A stretch of 64,000 bases of DNA from contig JAIOJX010000025.1 of the NCBI GenBank assembly GCA_022376925.1, positions 188,604,801 through 188,668,800 on the forward strand, given 5' to 3'. Both the position numbers and the translations under genes were made by a program. The DNA comes from Tragulus kanchil (lineage: Eukaryota; Chordata; Mammalia; Artiodactyla; Tragulidae). Positions within the stretch are counted from its first letter, which is position 1. Each line of letters opens with the position of its first letter. Of the stretch, positions 35,561-45,914 are shown piece after piece. The notes under the pieces are model-generated. The model did not search any database and was not told the DNA's origin. It saw only the letters and a program-made list of their open reading frames with translations.

Positions 35561-35710
35561 GACCGTGAAGAAAAATTTCGAATGACCAGTGAAGACACAA
35601 ATAGCAATGTCATATGGTGGGCATTTGCACAAACATTAATCTTTATCTCAGTTGGAATTTTCCAAATGAAGTCCCTTAAAGACTTCTTTATAGCTAAGAA
35701 ACTTGTTTAA
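35561..35710 (+). CDS. TMED11: TMED11 terminal coding exon: transmembrane helix and sorting tail
   Basis: The final coding exon is 150 nt (49 codons plus TAA at 35708-35710), after acceptor TGTGTAG. It opens [17 protein letters not shown], then a hydrophobic helix ([19 protein letters not shown]), then the tail [12 protein letters not shown]. The FF pair and the dilysine KKxx-type end are the COPII- and COPI-binding signals of the p24 family. AATAAA hexamers follow within 15 nt of the stop (35712 and 35723), with another at 35768. Confidence 0.95.
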   Translation, partial: DREEKFRMTSEDTNSNVIWWAFAQTLIFISVGIFQMKSLKDFFIAKKLV

Positions 35711-35790
35711 AAATAAATAAAAAATAAAGGCAAATAACTACCTTCTACCTTCCATAATGTTTGAGTTAATAAATCAAAATATATTCATAT
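35711..35790 (+). terminator. TMED11: TMED11 3' end with clustered poly(A) signals
   Basis: AATAAA occurs at 35712-35717, 35723-35728 and 35768-35773 right after the TMED11 stop codon, so the 3'UTR may be very short. The real cleavage site cannot be chosen from sequence. The third hexamer lies inside a duplicated block (starting 35736) and recurs near 36850. Confidence 0.6.
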
Positions 35791-35844
35791 TTTTTATGAT
35801 GCATTATTTTTCTGATTTCAAAGAGATCCGAAGTTGGAATTGAT

Positions 35845-36290
35845 GTTAATGCTGACAAAATGTCTAGTAGTCACATACAAATCCAAGAGTTGGACCGTGA
35901 AGCAGGCTGAGTGCCAAAGAATTGATGCCTTCGAACTGTGGTGCTGGAAGAGCCTCCTGAGAGTCCCTTGGACGGCAAGGAGGTCAAACCAGTCCGTCCT
36001 AAAGGAAATTAGCCCTGAATATTCATTGGAAGGACTGATACTGAAGCTGAAGCGCCAATGTTTTGGCCACCCGATACAAAGAGCAGACTCACTGAAAAAG
36101 ACTGTGATGCTGGGAAAGATAGGGGGCAGGAGGAGAAGGGAGTGAAAGAGGATGAGATGGTTGGATGGCATCACTAACTCAATGGACATGAGACCGAGCA
36201 AGCTCCAAGAGACAGTAAAGAACACGGAAGCCTGGCATACTGTCGTCCACGGGGTTGCAAATAAGATATAAATGAGCAACTGAACAACAA
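35845..36290 (+). mobile_element. BovB LINE 3' end, sense (copy in duplication 11)
   Basis: CTGACAAAATGTCTAGTAG ... GGTGCTGGAAGAGCCTCCTG ... GGAAGGACTGATACTGAAGC ... GGGGTTGCAAATAAGATAT. The C-terminal RT frame is partly open from 35834 to 36145 but truncated upstream. Repeated at 36927-37372. Confidence 0.88.
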
Positions 36291-36926
36291 CACTGATAGA
36301 ATGTCACTTTAACAATATGGCTTCTGAGTTTCATAGAATAAACAGATGATCCTGTCCTTATTTTAAACTTGGACTAGATTAGCCTTGTCCAATTGAAATA
36401 AAATGTGGGCTATATATGTAAATTTTAAGTTGTCTGGTTGCCACATTAAACAAGGCTTTTTAAAAAAAGTAAAATTAACCCTAGTGACATATTTTAACCC
36501 CAAAATAGATCAAACATATTATCTTCACATGTAATCAATTCAAAATTACTAACGAGGTGGTAGGAACTCTTTCTTGACAGGAAGTCTTGGGAACCCAGGT
36601 GTATTTGCAACCACATCTCAGTTTGGACCCAGTTTCAATTCAAGGGCCAGTGGCCACAGGAGACCCCACGCTGCAGCCTGGGACAGAGGGCAACGTACTT
36701 GCCCCACTGCACTCTGCTCAGAGTCATCCTGAACCTTTGAGTTTCCCTGAAAAACAGTCACTGTTCTCCATTTACACAAGAAACTGGTCCAGAGACTTTC
36801 TGCAAGTTTCCTCTGTAAACTACCTTCTACCTTCCATAATGTTTGAGTTAATAAATCAAAATATATTCATATTTTTTATGATGCATTATTTTTCTGATTT
36901 CAAAGAGATCCGAAGTTGGAATTGAT

Positions 36927-37372
36927 GTTAATGCTGACAAAATGTCTAGTAGTCACATACAAATCCAAGAGTTGGACCGTGAAGCAGGCTGAGTGCCAAA
37001 GAATTGATGCCTTCGAACTGTGGTGCTGGAAGAGCCTCCTGAGAGTCCCTTGGACGGCAAGGAGGTCAAACCAGTCCGTCCTAAAGGAAATTAGCCCTGA
37101 ATATTCATTGGAAGGACTGATACTGAAGCTGAAGCGCCAATGTTTTGGCCACCCGATACAAAGAGCAGACTCACTGAAAAAGACTGTGATGCTGGGAAAG
37201 ATAGGGGGCAGGAGGAGAAGGGAGTGAAAGAGGATGAGATGGTTGGATGGCATCACTAACTCAATGGACATGAGACCGAGCAAGCTCCAAGAGACAGTAA
37301 AGAACACGGAAGCCTGGCATACTGTCGTCCACGGGGTTGCAAATAAGATATAAATGAGCAACTGAACAACAA
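36927..37372 (+). mobile_element. BovB LINE 3' end (second copy, duplication 11)
   Basis: Same insertion as 35845-36290, carried by the 1082 bp block. Confidence 0.85.
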
Positions 37373-38014
37373 CACTGATAGAATGTCACTTTAACAATAT
37401 GGCTTCTGAGTTTCATAGAATAAACAGATGATCCTGTCCTTATTTTAAACTTGGACTAGATTAGCCTTGTCCAATTGAAATAAAATGTGGGCTATATATG
37501 TAAATTTTAAGTTGTCTGGTTGCCACATTAAACAAGGCTTTTTTTAAAAAGAGTAAAATTAACCCTAGTGACATATTTTAACCCCAAAATAGATCAAACA
37601 TATTATCTTCACATGTAATCAATTCAAAATTACTAACGAGGTGGTAGGAACTCTTTCTTGACAGGAAGTCTTGGGAACCCAGGTGTATTTGCAACCACAT
37701 CTCAGTTTGGACCCAGTTTCAATTCAAGGGCCAGTGGCCACAGGAGACCCCACGCTGCAGCCTGGGACAGAGGGCAACGTACTTGCCCCACTGCACTCTG
37801 CTCAGAGTCATCCTGAACCTTTGAGTTTCCCTGAAAAACAGTCACTGTTCTCCATTTACACAAGAAACTGGTCCAGAGACTTTCTCTGAACCAAGTTTCC
37901 TCTGTGAGCTCCAGATGATCCATCTCCACAAGGATCAGCGTGACAGAAACGGCTCTTCCATCCCACAAAGCGTGCAATACATGAAAAGCAGCTTCCGTTA
38001 ATTTTCTCTAAGTT

Positions 38015-38134
38015 TTCTTTTTTTCTTTGAACCATGCAGCATGTGGAATCTTCGTTCCCCAACCTGGCATGGAGCCCACATCACCTGCACTGGAAGTTCG
38101 GAGTCTTAGCCACTGAATCACCAGGGAAGGCCCT
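38015..38134 (-). mobile_element. tRNA-type SINE, antisense
   Basis: AACCATGCAGCATGTGGAAT ... GTTCCCCAACCTGGCATGGA ... CACTGAATCACCAGGGAAGG. Confidence 0.82.
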
Positions 38135-38190
38135 CTCTAAATTTTAAGTTAATTAAAAGCTCACTAGAAGCTCCAAAAAAAAAAGCAGAA

Positions 38191-38450
38191 CAGGGCTTCC
38201 CTGGTGGTCCAGTGGGTAAAGAGTCCACCTTGCAGTGCAAGGGGAGCCGGTTTGATCTCTGGCCTGGGAAGACCCCACATGCCACGAAACGGCTAGATGG
38301 GTATATCCCATTACAAGCCAGTGCTCTGCAACAAGGGAGGCCACTGCAGTGGGAGGCCCTCACAGGCCAAAAGGACAAAGATGGATGAAAATAACTAAAT
38401 GAAAGACCAATAAAAGAAGCCAAAACTTAAAAAACAAACAAACAAACCAA
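38191..38450 (+). mobile_element. CHR-type SINE
   Basis: AGGGCTTCCCTGGTGGTCCA ... GAGCCGGTTTGATCTCTGGC ... AGATGGATGAAAATAACTAA, with A-rich CAAA repeats after it. Confidence 0.88.
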
Positions 38451-39211
38451 CCAACCCAGAACAGTTCCTCCCACCAGCTCGCCTATCTGTAAAAGGGAAA
38501 TAGTCTCTCCTAGGTCAGGACTTTTCAAACGCCCAGGCAAGCAATGCCCTGGCCCAGCGTGGCCTACCTCCACCATGTGGTCGGGTCAGTGGGCTGTGGG
38601 CCTCGGACACACCCCGTCCGGACCCAGCAAGTCCTCCTGGTGCATCGTCCTGCCCTACCGATCGAAATCCCCATCCCAGAGTTTCCCATCTCCCACCTCC
38701 TGCTCCTTTGGATCCTCTGGTCCCGCCAGTCTCACTGCCCACGGCCGCCTGGCCCCAGGGCCCCTCCCCGCTCCAGTGTGGAGTGCTGAAGGCCCTTCAC
38801 CGCTCAGCCTGAAGGAGGACACGAAGGGCCACCTGGCCCACTTGGCCCGTCAGTTCGGCGCGACGCAGGGCAAGGCCAGCACACCGCCTAAAGCCACTTC
38901 CACCCTAGCCCCAGGCGCCGCGCGCATCCCGGCCTAGGCGCTCCCACCGCGGAGCCGCGCCGGGGGTCCACGTAGGTCCTGGACTACAAGGAGCCGCCCT
39001 TAGGAGACTCACCGGGGGCCGCCGTATTGGGAGGCGGGAGGCCTGCCCTCGCCTGTCGTTTCCGCTCCCTGGCGTCCAGCCGAAGCAGCGCAGCGGGCAA
39101 ACTCGAATGCACCTCCCTCTCCCCTTCCAGCGCCGCGGCGGCAGCAGGAGCGCCCTGGCGCGCAGGCGCGGAATCCCGAGTCTCGGGCCACGCGCGGATC
39201 CCGCGTGCAGG

Positions 39212-39258
39212 TCTCGCGTGATCTCGCGTGGGTCTCGCGTGGTCTCGCGTGGCCTCGC
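39212..39258 (+). promoter_or_regulatory. Array of TCTCGCG motifs at about one helical turn spacing
   Basis: TCTCGCG occurs at 39212, 39222, 39233 and 39243, with a degenerate CCTCGC at 39253, so starts are 10, 11, 10 and 10 bp apart. TCTCGCGAGA is the known CpG-containing motif bound by BANP at CpG-island promoters; these are 7-base matches, not the full palindrome. The array ends about 30 bp before the RNF212 ATG, so it lies in the core promoter or 5'UTR. A regulatory role is inference. Confidence 0.5.
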
Positions 39259-39286
39259 AACGCAGGCGGCACCGGCCGGGCCCGAC

Positions 39287-39395
39287 ATGGCCAGCTGGGT
39301 GTTCTGTAATCGCTGCTTCCAGCCGCCGCAGAGGACGTCGGGCTTCAGCCTGACCAGCTGCGGCCACGTGTACTGTGACGGCTGCCTGCGCAAAG
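39287..39395 (+). CDS. RNF212: RNF212 exon 1: first RING zinc ligands
   Basis: The 109 nt coding part encodes 36 residues plus the first base of Gly37, with donor GTCAGG at 39396. The peptide opens MASWVFCNRCFQPPQRTS and contains ligands C7, C10, C25, H27, C30 and C33. The start is chosen by family identity and a strong Kozak context (G at -3, G at +4). An in-frame ATG also exists at 39107 with no stop in between, a possible 60-residue extension that I consider 5'UTR. Residue 19 is Gly; my recollection of the human protein has Cys there, which is not a RING ligand. Confidence 0.95.
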
Positions 39396-39767
39396 GTCAG
39401 GGCGGCGGCACGGCCCGGACGGCAGCGGCCTTGCCGGAGGAGGGGCTTCCCGCTGGAGGAGGGGCTTCCCGCCGGGGGGGGGCCCCGTGGGAGGGTGGGC
39501 TGCCCCCGGGCGGGGCGCGGGCTGGGAGGCGCGGGCCTCGTCCCCTGCGCGCTTCCGGCGGGCGGCCCCGGACCCAGCGTGCCAGCACCACTGTCGCCGG
39601 CCGGGCGCAGGCTGGCCCCCGCGAGGAGGCCGCGACCGGAAGCCACGGAGGGGAAGCAGAGCGTCCGCAGCGGGGGCGCGGGGGGCTCCGCGGCGCGGGG
39701 AGGGCCGGGAGGCGACCCCGGCCGGCCTGTGCGCAGCGGGCAGGGACCTGATCGGACGTTTTGGGTG

Positions 39768-39873
39768 TTTTTAATAGGCAGCACTTTACGAATTTGCGTA
39801 TCACTCTTGCGCGGGGGCCATGCTAACCCCTGTATCGTTCCATTTTTAATGTCTGTGCTGCCGAAGCCAGCAT
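39768..39873 (-). pseudogene. U6 snRNA retropseudogene
   Basis: Read on the minus strand from 39873, the sequence follows U6 snRNA closely. It has the CTTCGGCAGCAC 5' stem region, the GGAACGATACAG and TAGCATGGCCCC core, the GCGCAAG stretch and the CGCAAATTCGTAAAG 3' part. Several substitutions and a small deletion after ATACAG mark it as non-functional. Its 3' side runs into an A-rich tract (TTAAAAAC on the minus strand) instead of a T-run terminator, as in retroposed U6 copies. It lies antisense in RNF212 intron 1. Confidence 0.85.
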
Positions 39874-39951
39874 CGGACATGTCCTTTTCTGTCTGTGCAA
39901 TGTGTTTATTGAGGTATACGGCTTATGCAGGAAGAAAGCGTAAATGAAAAC

Positions 39952-42160
39952 GCAGTGAATTCTCACAAAATGACTTCCCTGGGACACCAGCTCACAGATT
40001 AAGAATTGGAACGTTACCCCTCGCCCAGGCCCCCTCTGGGAAATGGCACCCGTCACCTTGGGCCGTTTGCTCTCCGTGAGCAGGCGTCCAGCCAGCACCA
40101 GGCCCTCCCCACATGCCACCCCAGGTGGCCCATGTCGGTGCCTCCTGCTTCAGGCCCTTCCTTGCACGCTGACCCCTCAAGCACCAACCCCCACACACAC
40201 ACCTGCTCGGACCCAAGGTGACCTGGCGTGTTTCCCAGCTGGCCGCGGACCCTCCGGCTCCTCCAGGCTCTGTCGTCATGGTGGTGCCTCCGGTGCGCTG
40301 GTGCGGGGGTCGCAGGTGCTGGGGTGTAGGGAGAGGAGGCCCTTGCCCGGGGGGCTGGCCGGGTCTCTGTCACCCGAAGCAGGAGGAAGTAGAACTGGGC
40401 AGGAGGCCGGCCTCTGGGAGGAAGAGATGCGCTGCCCGGGGAGACAGACGCGTCAGAGCAGGGCCGCTGCCTGAGGGCTGGACAGAAGCTGTGCGCGGGG
40501 CAGACCTGCGCGGGGAGGGAGCTGGCCAGACTGGCGGTGGGGCTCTACTGACCGACCAGACGCTGGGCAGCTTGAGCCGAGTCTCAGGACCTCACCTTTG
40601 AAGCGCAGCTGGCAGGGCCGGCCGCGCGGGGCGGCTCTGGGGGCTGGTGAGCCTGCAGGGCCTGGGGTGAAGCGCAGTGAAGGGCCGGGGAGAGGGGCGT
40701 GGAGAGGCTGGAGTGAGGGGAGGGTGGGAGGCATGGGACGCACAAGCTGGTTCTCACCTGGGGAAAAGGCTTCCTAGGGAGCTGGGTCGGGGCAGGCGGC
40801 TCTGGCTGAGAGAGACAGCAGACACGTCGGGCCAGGCATCCCCGGGCAGGAAGGGCGTCGGCCGTGGTGTGAGGATGCCCTGCCGAAGTGCCCTGCTGGC
40901 TGAGTGTTGGGAGGAGCCTGGGAGGGCCGGAGCAGAGCCTGGTCGGGGCCTGTGGGAGGCCAGGATCCACCACCACCCCCGCCTGTGGGTGGAGAGGAGG
41001 GGAGTCCTCCCTTGGAAGATTAGGCATGGCCTGCAGAGGAGAGCAGGCCACAGGGGAAAGCAAAGCAGTGAATTCTCACAAAATGACTTCCCTGGGACAC
41101 CAGCTCACAGATTAAGAATTGCGTTACCCTCGCCCAGGCCCCTCTGGGAAATGGCACCCGTCACCTTGGGCCGTTTGCTCTCCGTGAGCAGGCGTCCAGC
41201 CAGCACCAGGCCCTCCCACATGCCACCCCAGGTGGCCCATGTCGTGCCTCCTGCTTCAGGCCCTTCCTTGCACGCTGACCCCTCAAGCACCAACCCCCAC
41301 ACACACACCTGCTCGGACCCAAGGTGACCTGGCGTGTTTCCCAGCTGGCCGCGGACCCTCCGGCTCCTCCAGGCTCTGTCGTCATGGTGGTGCCTCCGGT
41401 GCGCTGGTGCGGAGGTCGCAGGTGCTGGGGTGTAGGGAGAGGAGGCCCTTGCCCGGGGGGCTGGCCGGGTCTCTGTCACCCGAAGCAGGAGGAAGTAGAA
41501 CTGGGCAGGAGGCCGGCCTCTGGGAGGAAGAGATGCGCTGCCCGGGGAGACAGACGCGTCAGAGCAGGGCCGCTGCCTGAGGGCTGGACAGAAGCTGTGC
41601 GCGGGGCAGACCTGCGCGGGGAGGGAGCTGGCCAGACTGGCGGTGGGGCTCTACTGACCGACCAGACGCTGGGCAGCTTGAGCCGAGTCTCAGGACCTCA
41701 CCTTTGAAGCGCAGCTGGCAGGGCCGGCCGCGCGGGGCGGCTCTGGGGGCTGGTGAGCCTGCAGGGCCTGGGGTGAAGCGCAGTGAAGGGCCGGGGAGAG
41801 GGGCGTGGAGAGGCTGGAGTGAGGGGAGGGTGGGAGGCATGGGACGCACAAGCTGGTTCTCACCTGGGGAAAAGGCTTCCTAGGGAGCTGGGTCGGGGCA
41901 GGCGGCTCTGGCTGAGAGAGACAGCAGACACGTCGGGCCAGGCATCCCCGGGCAGGAAGGGCGTCGGCCGTGGTGTGAGGATGCCCTGCCGAAGTGCCCT
42001 GCTGGCTGAGTGTTGGGAGGAGCCTGGGAGGGCCGGAGCAGAGCCTGGTCGGGGCCTGTGGGAGGCCAGGATCCACCACCACCCCCGCCTGTGGGTGGAG
42101 AGGAGGGGAGTCCTCCCTTGGAAGATTAGGCATGGCCTGCAGAGGAGAGCAGGCCACAGG
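39952..42160. repeat. 1.1 kb direct duplication 12
   Basis: 39952-41056 repeats at 41065-42160 (offset 1113 falling to 1106). The second copy lacks several bases of runs in its first 250 bp (for example fewer C in the CCCCTCGCCC area). Confidence 0.95.
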
Positions 42161-44130
42161 CGGGCCACGGAGGGGTGTCACCCCGAGACAGAGGAAGAAA
42201 GCCAAGCTCATCAGCCTTGGTGTGGGCAGGGGGAGAGAGGCTCGCCTGGGGGGCCTCTTTCTCAGCCAGTGACCGCAGGGAGGGGAGAGCCATGGACTTG
42301 GGCCGTTGTGCCGTCTGGAAGAACCTGGGGCCTTCAGGTGTAGACGCCTGGCCTCGTCAGAGACCATGAGGACTGAGCGGGGCCAGACGAGGAGCTGAAA
42401 GCGAGGGGGCCGAGTCAGGGAGCCCCGAGGGGTCCAGAGCCAGGCGGCGGAGGAGGAGCTGGTGAAGGTGGGCATGAGCCCAGCAGGACGGCCGGGCTGA
42501 GCCGCCTGGGCTCTTAGCACTGCCTGCCCCCTGCAGGAGCCGCGCCGGGGGCTGCCCGCCGCCGCCGGGAGAGGCCGAGGGGCCGACGAAACCCTGTGGC
42601 TGTCCGGTGGGTGGGAGGGGCTTTTCAGCTTGTAGAGTTTAAGATTCTAAGTTATCCTCATTTTGTTCCTGTAAAATCTGTTTGTGGGAAGTATCTGGAC
42701 TGATCTTAAACTTAAGTGCTGCTGACCCGTATGGCCACTGTCTTGGAGTAGATTTGCAAAACAAGAAGAGAAGGGGGCTTCCCGTGTAAGTGTTTGTGAC
42801 TGTGTGCGTGCCCACAGGCGTGTCCACCGTGAGTGCTGCAGTCCTGTGCCCTTCTGCAGGAAGTACTGTCATTTACGCTCTGCGTTTATGTGTGTTTAAA
42901 AGCACTACTCACTATAATAAAATTTGCTTTCTTTTGTAGGTAAAAGGGATGAATGCTTGATTTGTAAAGTTCCATGTCGTACAGTTCTACTTTCAAAAGG
43001 CACTGACTCACTGATAATACTGGGTCGGGGCAGGCGGCTCTGGCTGAGAGAGACAGCAGACACGTCGGGCCAGGCATCCCCGGGCAGGAAGGGCGTCGGC
43101 CGTGGTGTGAGGATGCCCTGCCGAAGTGCCCTGCTGGCTGAGTGTTGGGAGGAGCCTGGGAGGGCCGGAGCAGAGCCTGGTCGGGGCCTGTGGGAGGCCA
43201 GGATCCACCACCACCCCCGCCTGTGGGTGGAGAGGAGGGGAGTCCTCCCTTGGAAGATTAGGCATGGCCTGCAGAGGAGAGCAGGCCACAGGCGGGCCAC
43301 GGAGGGGTGTCACCCCGAGACAGAGGAAGAAAGCCAAGCTCATCAGCCTTGGTGTGGGCAGGGGGAGAGAGGCTCGCCTGGGGGGCCTCTTTCTCAGCCA
43401 GTGACCGCAGGGAGGGGAGAGCCATGGACTTGGGCCGTTGTGCCGTCTGGAAGAACCTGGGGCCTTCAGGTGTAGACGCCTGGCCTCGTCAGAGACCATG
43501 AGGACTGAGCGGGGCCAGACGAGGAGCTGAAAGCGAGGGGGCCGAGTCAGGGAGCCCCGAGGGGTCCAGAGCCAGGCGGCGGAGGAGGAGCTGGTGAAGG
43601 TGGGCATGAGCCCAGCAGGACGGCCGGGCTGAGCCGCCTGGGCTCTTAGCACTGCCTGCCCCCTGCAGGAGCCGCGCCGGGGGCTGCCCGCCGCCGCCGG
43701 GAGAGGCCGAGGGGCCGACGAAACCCTGTGGCTGTCCGGTGGGTGGGAGGGGCTTTTCAGCTTGTAGAGTTTAAGATTCTAAGTTATCCTCATTTTGTTC
43801 CTGTAAAATCTGTTTGTGGGAAGTATCTGGACTGATCTTAAACTTAAGTGCTGCTGACCCGTATGGCCACTGTCTTGGAGTAGATTTGCAAAACAAGAAG
43901 AGAAGGGGGCTTCCCGTGTAAGTGTTTGTGACTGTGTGCGTGCCCACAGGCGTGTCCACCGTGAGTGCTGCAGTCCTGTGCCCTTCTGCAGGAAGTACTG
44001 TCATTTACGCTCTGCGTTTATGTGTGTTTAAAAGCACTACTCACTATAATAAAATTTGCTTTCTTTTGTAGGTAAAAGGGATGAATGCTTGATTTGTAAA
44101 GTTCCATGTCGTACAGTTCTACTTTCAAAA
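41888..44130. repeat. 1.13 kb direct duplication 13, carrying RNF212 exon 2
   Basis: 41888-42998 repeats at 43020-44130 (offset 1132), linker about 21 bp. It overlaps duplication 12, so a 270 bp stretch occurs three times (40782, 41888, 43020). The first copy ends inside exon 2. Confidence 0.95.
42940..42998 (+). pseudogene. Duplicate, 3'-broken copy of RNF212 exon 2
   Basis: The first 59 bases of RNF212 exon 2 and its acceptor are repeated here. The match stops before the last His codon and the donor: GTACGT is missing and unrelated GGCACTG follows. Without a donor it cannot act as an internal exon. It is the tail of the first copy of a 1132 bp duplicated block, so it is probably an assembly product. 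Confidence 0.85.
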
Positions 44131-44133
44131 CAT
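44072..44133 (+). CDS. RNF212: RNF212 exon 2: last RING zinc ligands
   Basis: The exon is 62 nt, acceptor TTTTGTAG and donor GTACGT. It completes Gly37 and adds 20 codons beginning KRDECLICKVPCRT and ending LLSKH. C42 and C45 complete the eight RING ligands in the C3HC4 pattern. This copy, not the one at 42940, carries both splice sites. Confidence 0.95.
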
Positions 44134-45839
44134 GTACGTTGACATCTATAGTATCTGACTGTTCATCACAGTGTTTCTTTTCCAATGTGACTAAATTTTT
44201 AAAACTTTATTTGGTTTTGCTAGGTGCACTAGGAGATCATAGAGACTTTCTGTATAAACTCCAGTCTCTGGTTCTGAATAGCTCACACGACCTTCTCCTC
44301 AGCCAGAGCCTGGCCCAGACGGAGACGCGCGGGGCGCCTGGGCGTGGGCGAGGGCCGCCGGTCCTGCAGCTCCTCCCGCTCGTGGGGCTGGTCTTCCTGG
44401 AGTCATTTCCAGTTAAGAGGGCCGAGGGGGTAAAGTTGATCCCTTCACGTTCAGGTCCAAAGATGTATATTTGATCTGGTGTCTGACTTATACAAGTTGT
44501 TTTTCTGAGTACAAACATAAAATTACATGAAACTCAAAACAGAAAACCATAACAGAATGTGAAGGTCCCCCAACTCTTGCTTCCCAAGGAAAACCACCAC
44601 CAGGAGTGTGGGCCCTGCTCTGGGCGTTGGTACGATTTTAACAAAGTGACGTTTCCCAGTTGAGACTACATGTTCTAAAGTGTACACACCCACATTGTCT
44701 GAAAATGGCTGTGGGGCATCATAGGATTTTTCCTATTGGTAAGCCTTTGGGATTTTTCAGTTTTTTATTGTTTGAATCTGTCTTACAACGGACACTTTTT
44801 GCCATAGTTCTGCATACTGTGAGGCTGTTTCTGGAGCATACGTTCCTAGAATTGGGGACATGAGGGCTTTCCTTTGGGATCTCCCTGCGTGTGGAGCGCA
44901 GCCGCCCCCTTCCGCCCCATTCGGGGTCTCCGTCCCTGTTCACCCTCTGGAGGTCCGGCCCTGGCAGGCCAGCGCCGACCCCTCGCCTCCCCCGGGCCGT
45001 GGAGGTCTCTGCGCAGGCCCCGCTCCTCGCGGGCGTCAGTCGGATCTCGGCTTGCTGGGCCCCTGCCCCTTGTGTGTAGAGCTCCTCCAGGCCCGTGGAG
45101 CTGGAGGCAGGCTTCTGTCCTGTTGCCCTCGGAAGGTGGGGCTTGGGGCTTCGGGGGCTGTCCAGGGGCTCTGGCGGGGTCTGAGCGCGGGGCTCGCTGG
45201 ACCAGAGCCACTGCCGCTGGCCCCTGGCCTGTCAGCACCCCGCTCGGACCCTCCTCCGGCTGGCAGAGCGTCTGGAGCCGCTTCCCCTGCGGCCCACTCC
45301 CCTCCCCAGAGGGTCCTCCGGAGCTCCTTGACATCCTGGCCCTTCACGTGTTTCCTAGTCTCTGCTGCGGATCCCGCTTTCCCCGTGTGCAGCGTGGCAC
45401 ATTTCAGCCGGAGTGGGCCCGCGCGTGTCCTCGTCCGGGCCCCTCAGTCTCTGGTGCTGGGGTGGCACGGGAGAGCGCGGGGCAGGCATGCCTGCATGAG
45501 GCGTAGATGTGGGGGCAGGTGCCAGTTCATAAGCCCTCCCTTTTCATGTTTACACTTTGAATAGCGCAGCATGTACTGGTGAGAAGTCAAAGGTTTTGCC
45601 CGTTGCCCTTCCTGCTTCTGGTCCCACCGTCTCCCTTCAGCCCCGCCAGCCCTGGCCGCCTGAAGCCCTCAGCACTGCCCTTGGTTGCCCGGGAGACGGC
45701 GCTGCCCCTCACCCGTGCCAGGGTGTCTTCGGTGCCCCGGAAGCAGCCGTGAGGCCATGGTGACTGAGCCTCGCCCTGAAGTGCAAAGACTTCTGACCCC
45801 TGGAGGCAGCGTCGGTAGAAGCAGCCTTCTCTCTTTCAG

Positions 45840-45914
45840 ACGGACTCCGACATCCAGGCGTTATTCATGGGCGTAGACAGCCTGTGCCGGAAGTATGCCC
45901 GGGAGACCTCCCAG
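45840..45914 (+). CDS. RNF212: RNF212 exon 3
   Basis: The exon is 75 nt (25 codons, phase 0), with acceptor CTCTTTCAG and donor GTGAGT. The peptide opens TDSDIQALFMGVDSLCRKY and ends ARETSQ, closely matching the conserved segment after the RING finger in RNF212. It is single copy. Confidence 0.95.

Larger units (their letters stand above)
20382..35710 (+). other. TMED11: TMED11 gene (p24 family cargo receptor), four coding exons visible
   Basis: TMED11 belongs to the p24 alpha subfamily with TMED4 and TMED9. These type I membrane proteins cycle between ER and Golgi in COPI/COPII vesicles and help sort cargo. Four exons (20382-20482, 33863-33988, 34709-34855, 35561-35710) join in frame with phases 1, 0, 0, 0 and GT-AG sites. 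They encode most of the GOLD domain, a coiled-coil, one transmembrane segment and a cytosolic tail ending KKLV-stop. The 5' exon (signal peptide and start of GOLD, expected to end in phase 1) was not found here; it may lie upstream or in poor sequence. Human TMED11P at the syntenic place is a pseudogene, whereas no disabling change is visible in these exons. None of the four exons is caught in the local 1.1 kb duplications. The assignment rests on recognising the protein sequence, not on a database search. Confidence 0.9.
35736..37885. repeat. 1.08 kb direct duplication 11
   Basis: 35736-36801 repeats at 36818-37885 (offset 1082). The linker 36802-36817 (GCAAGTTTCCTCTGTA) is a shortened form of the sequence after the second copy (AACCAAGTTTCCTCTGTGAG). 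It starts in the TMED11 3' region. Confidence 0.95.
38870..39760. promoter_or_regulatory. RNF212: CpG island promoter of RNF212
   Basis: The sequence becomes very GC- and CpG-rich from about 38870 to 39760, spanning the RNF212 first coding exon. No TATA box stands out, as is usual for CpG-island promoters. It includes a short 19-20 bp tandem repeat (39435-39474, GGAGGAGGGGCTTCCCGC type) and the TCTCGCG array listed separately. The transcription start is not determinable here. Long open frames on both strands in this island reflect base composition. Confidence 0.8.

Noticed and set aside
39107..39751. 214-codon + strand open frame across the RNF212 start
   Set aside because: Only 39287-39395 is supported as coding; the rest runs past a good donor into intron 1 of a CpG island.
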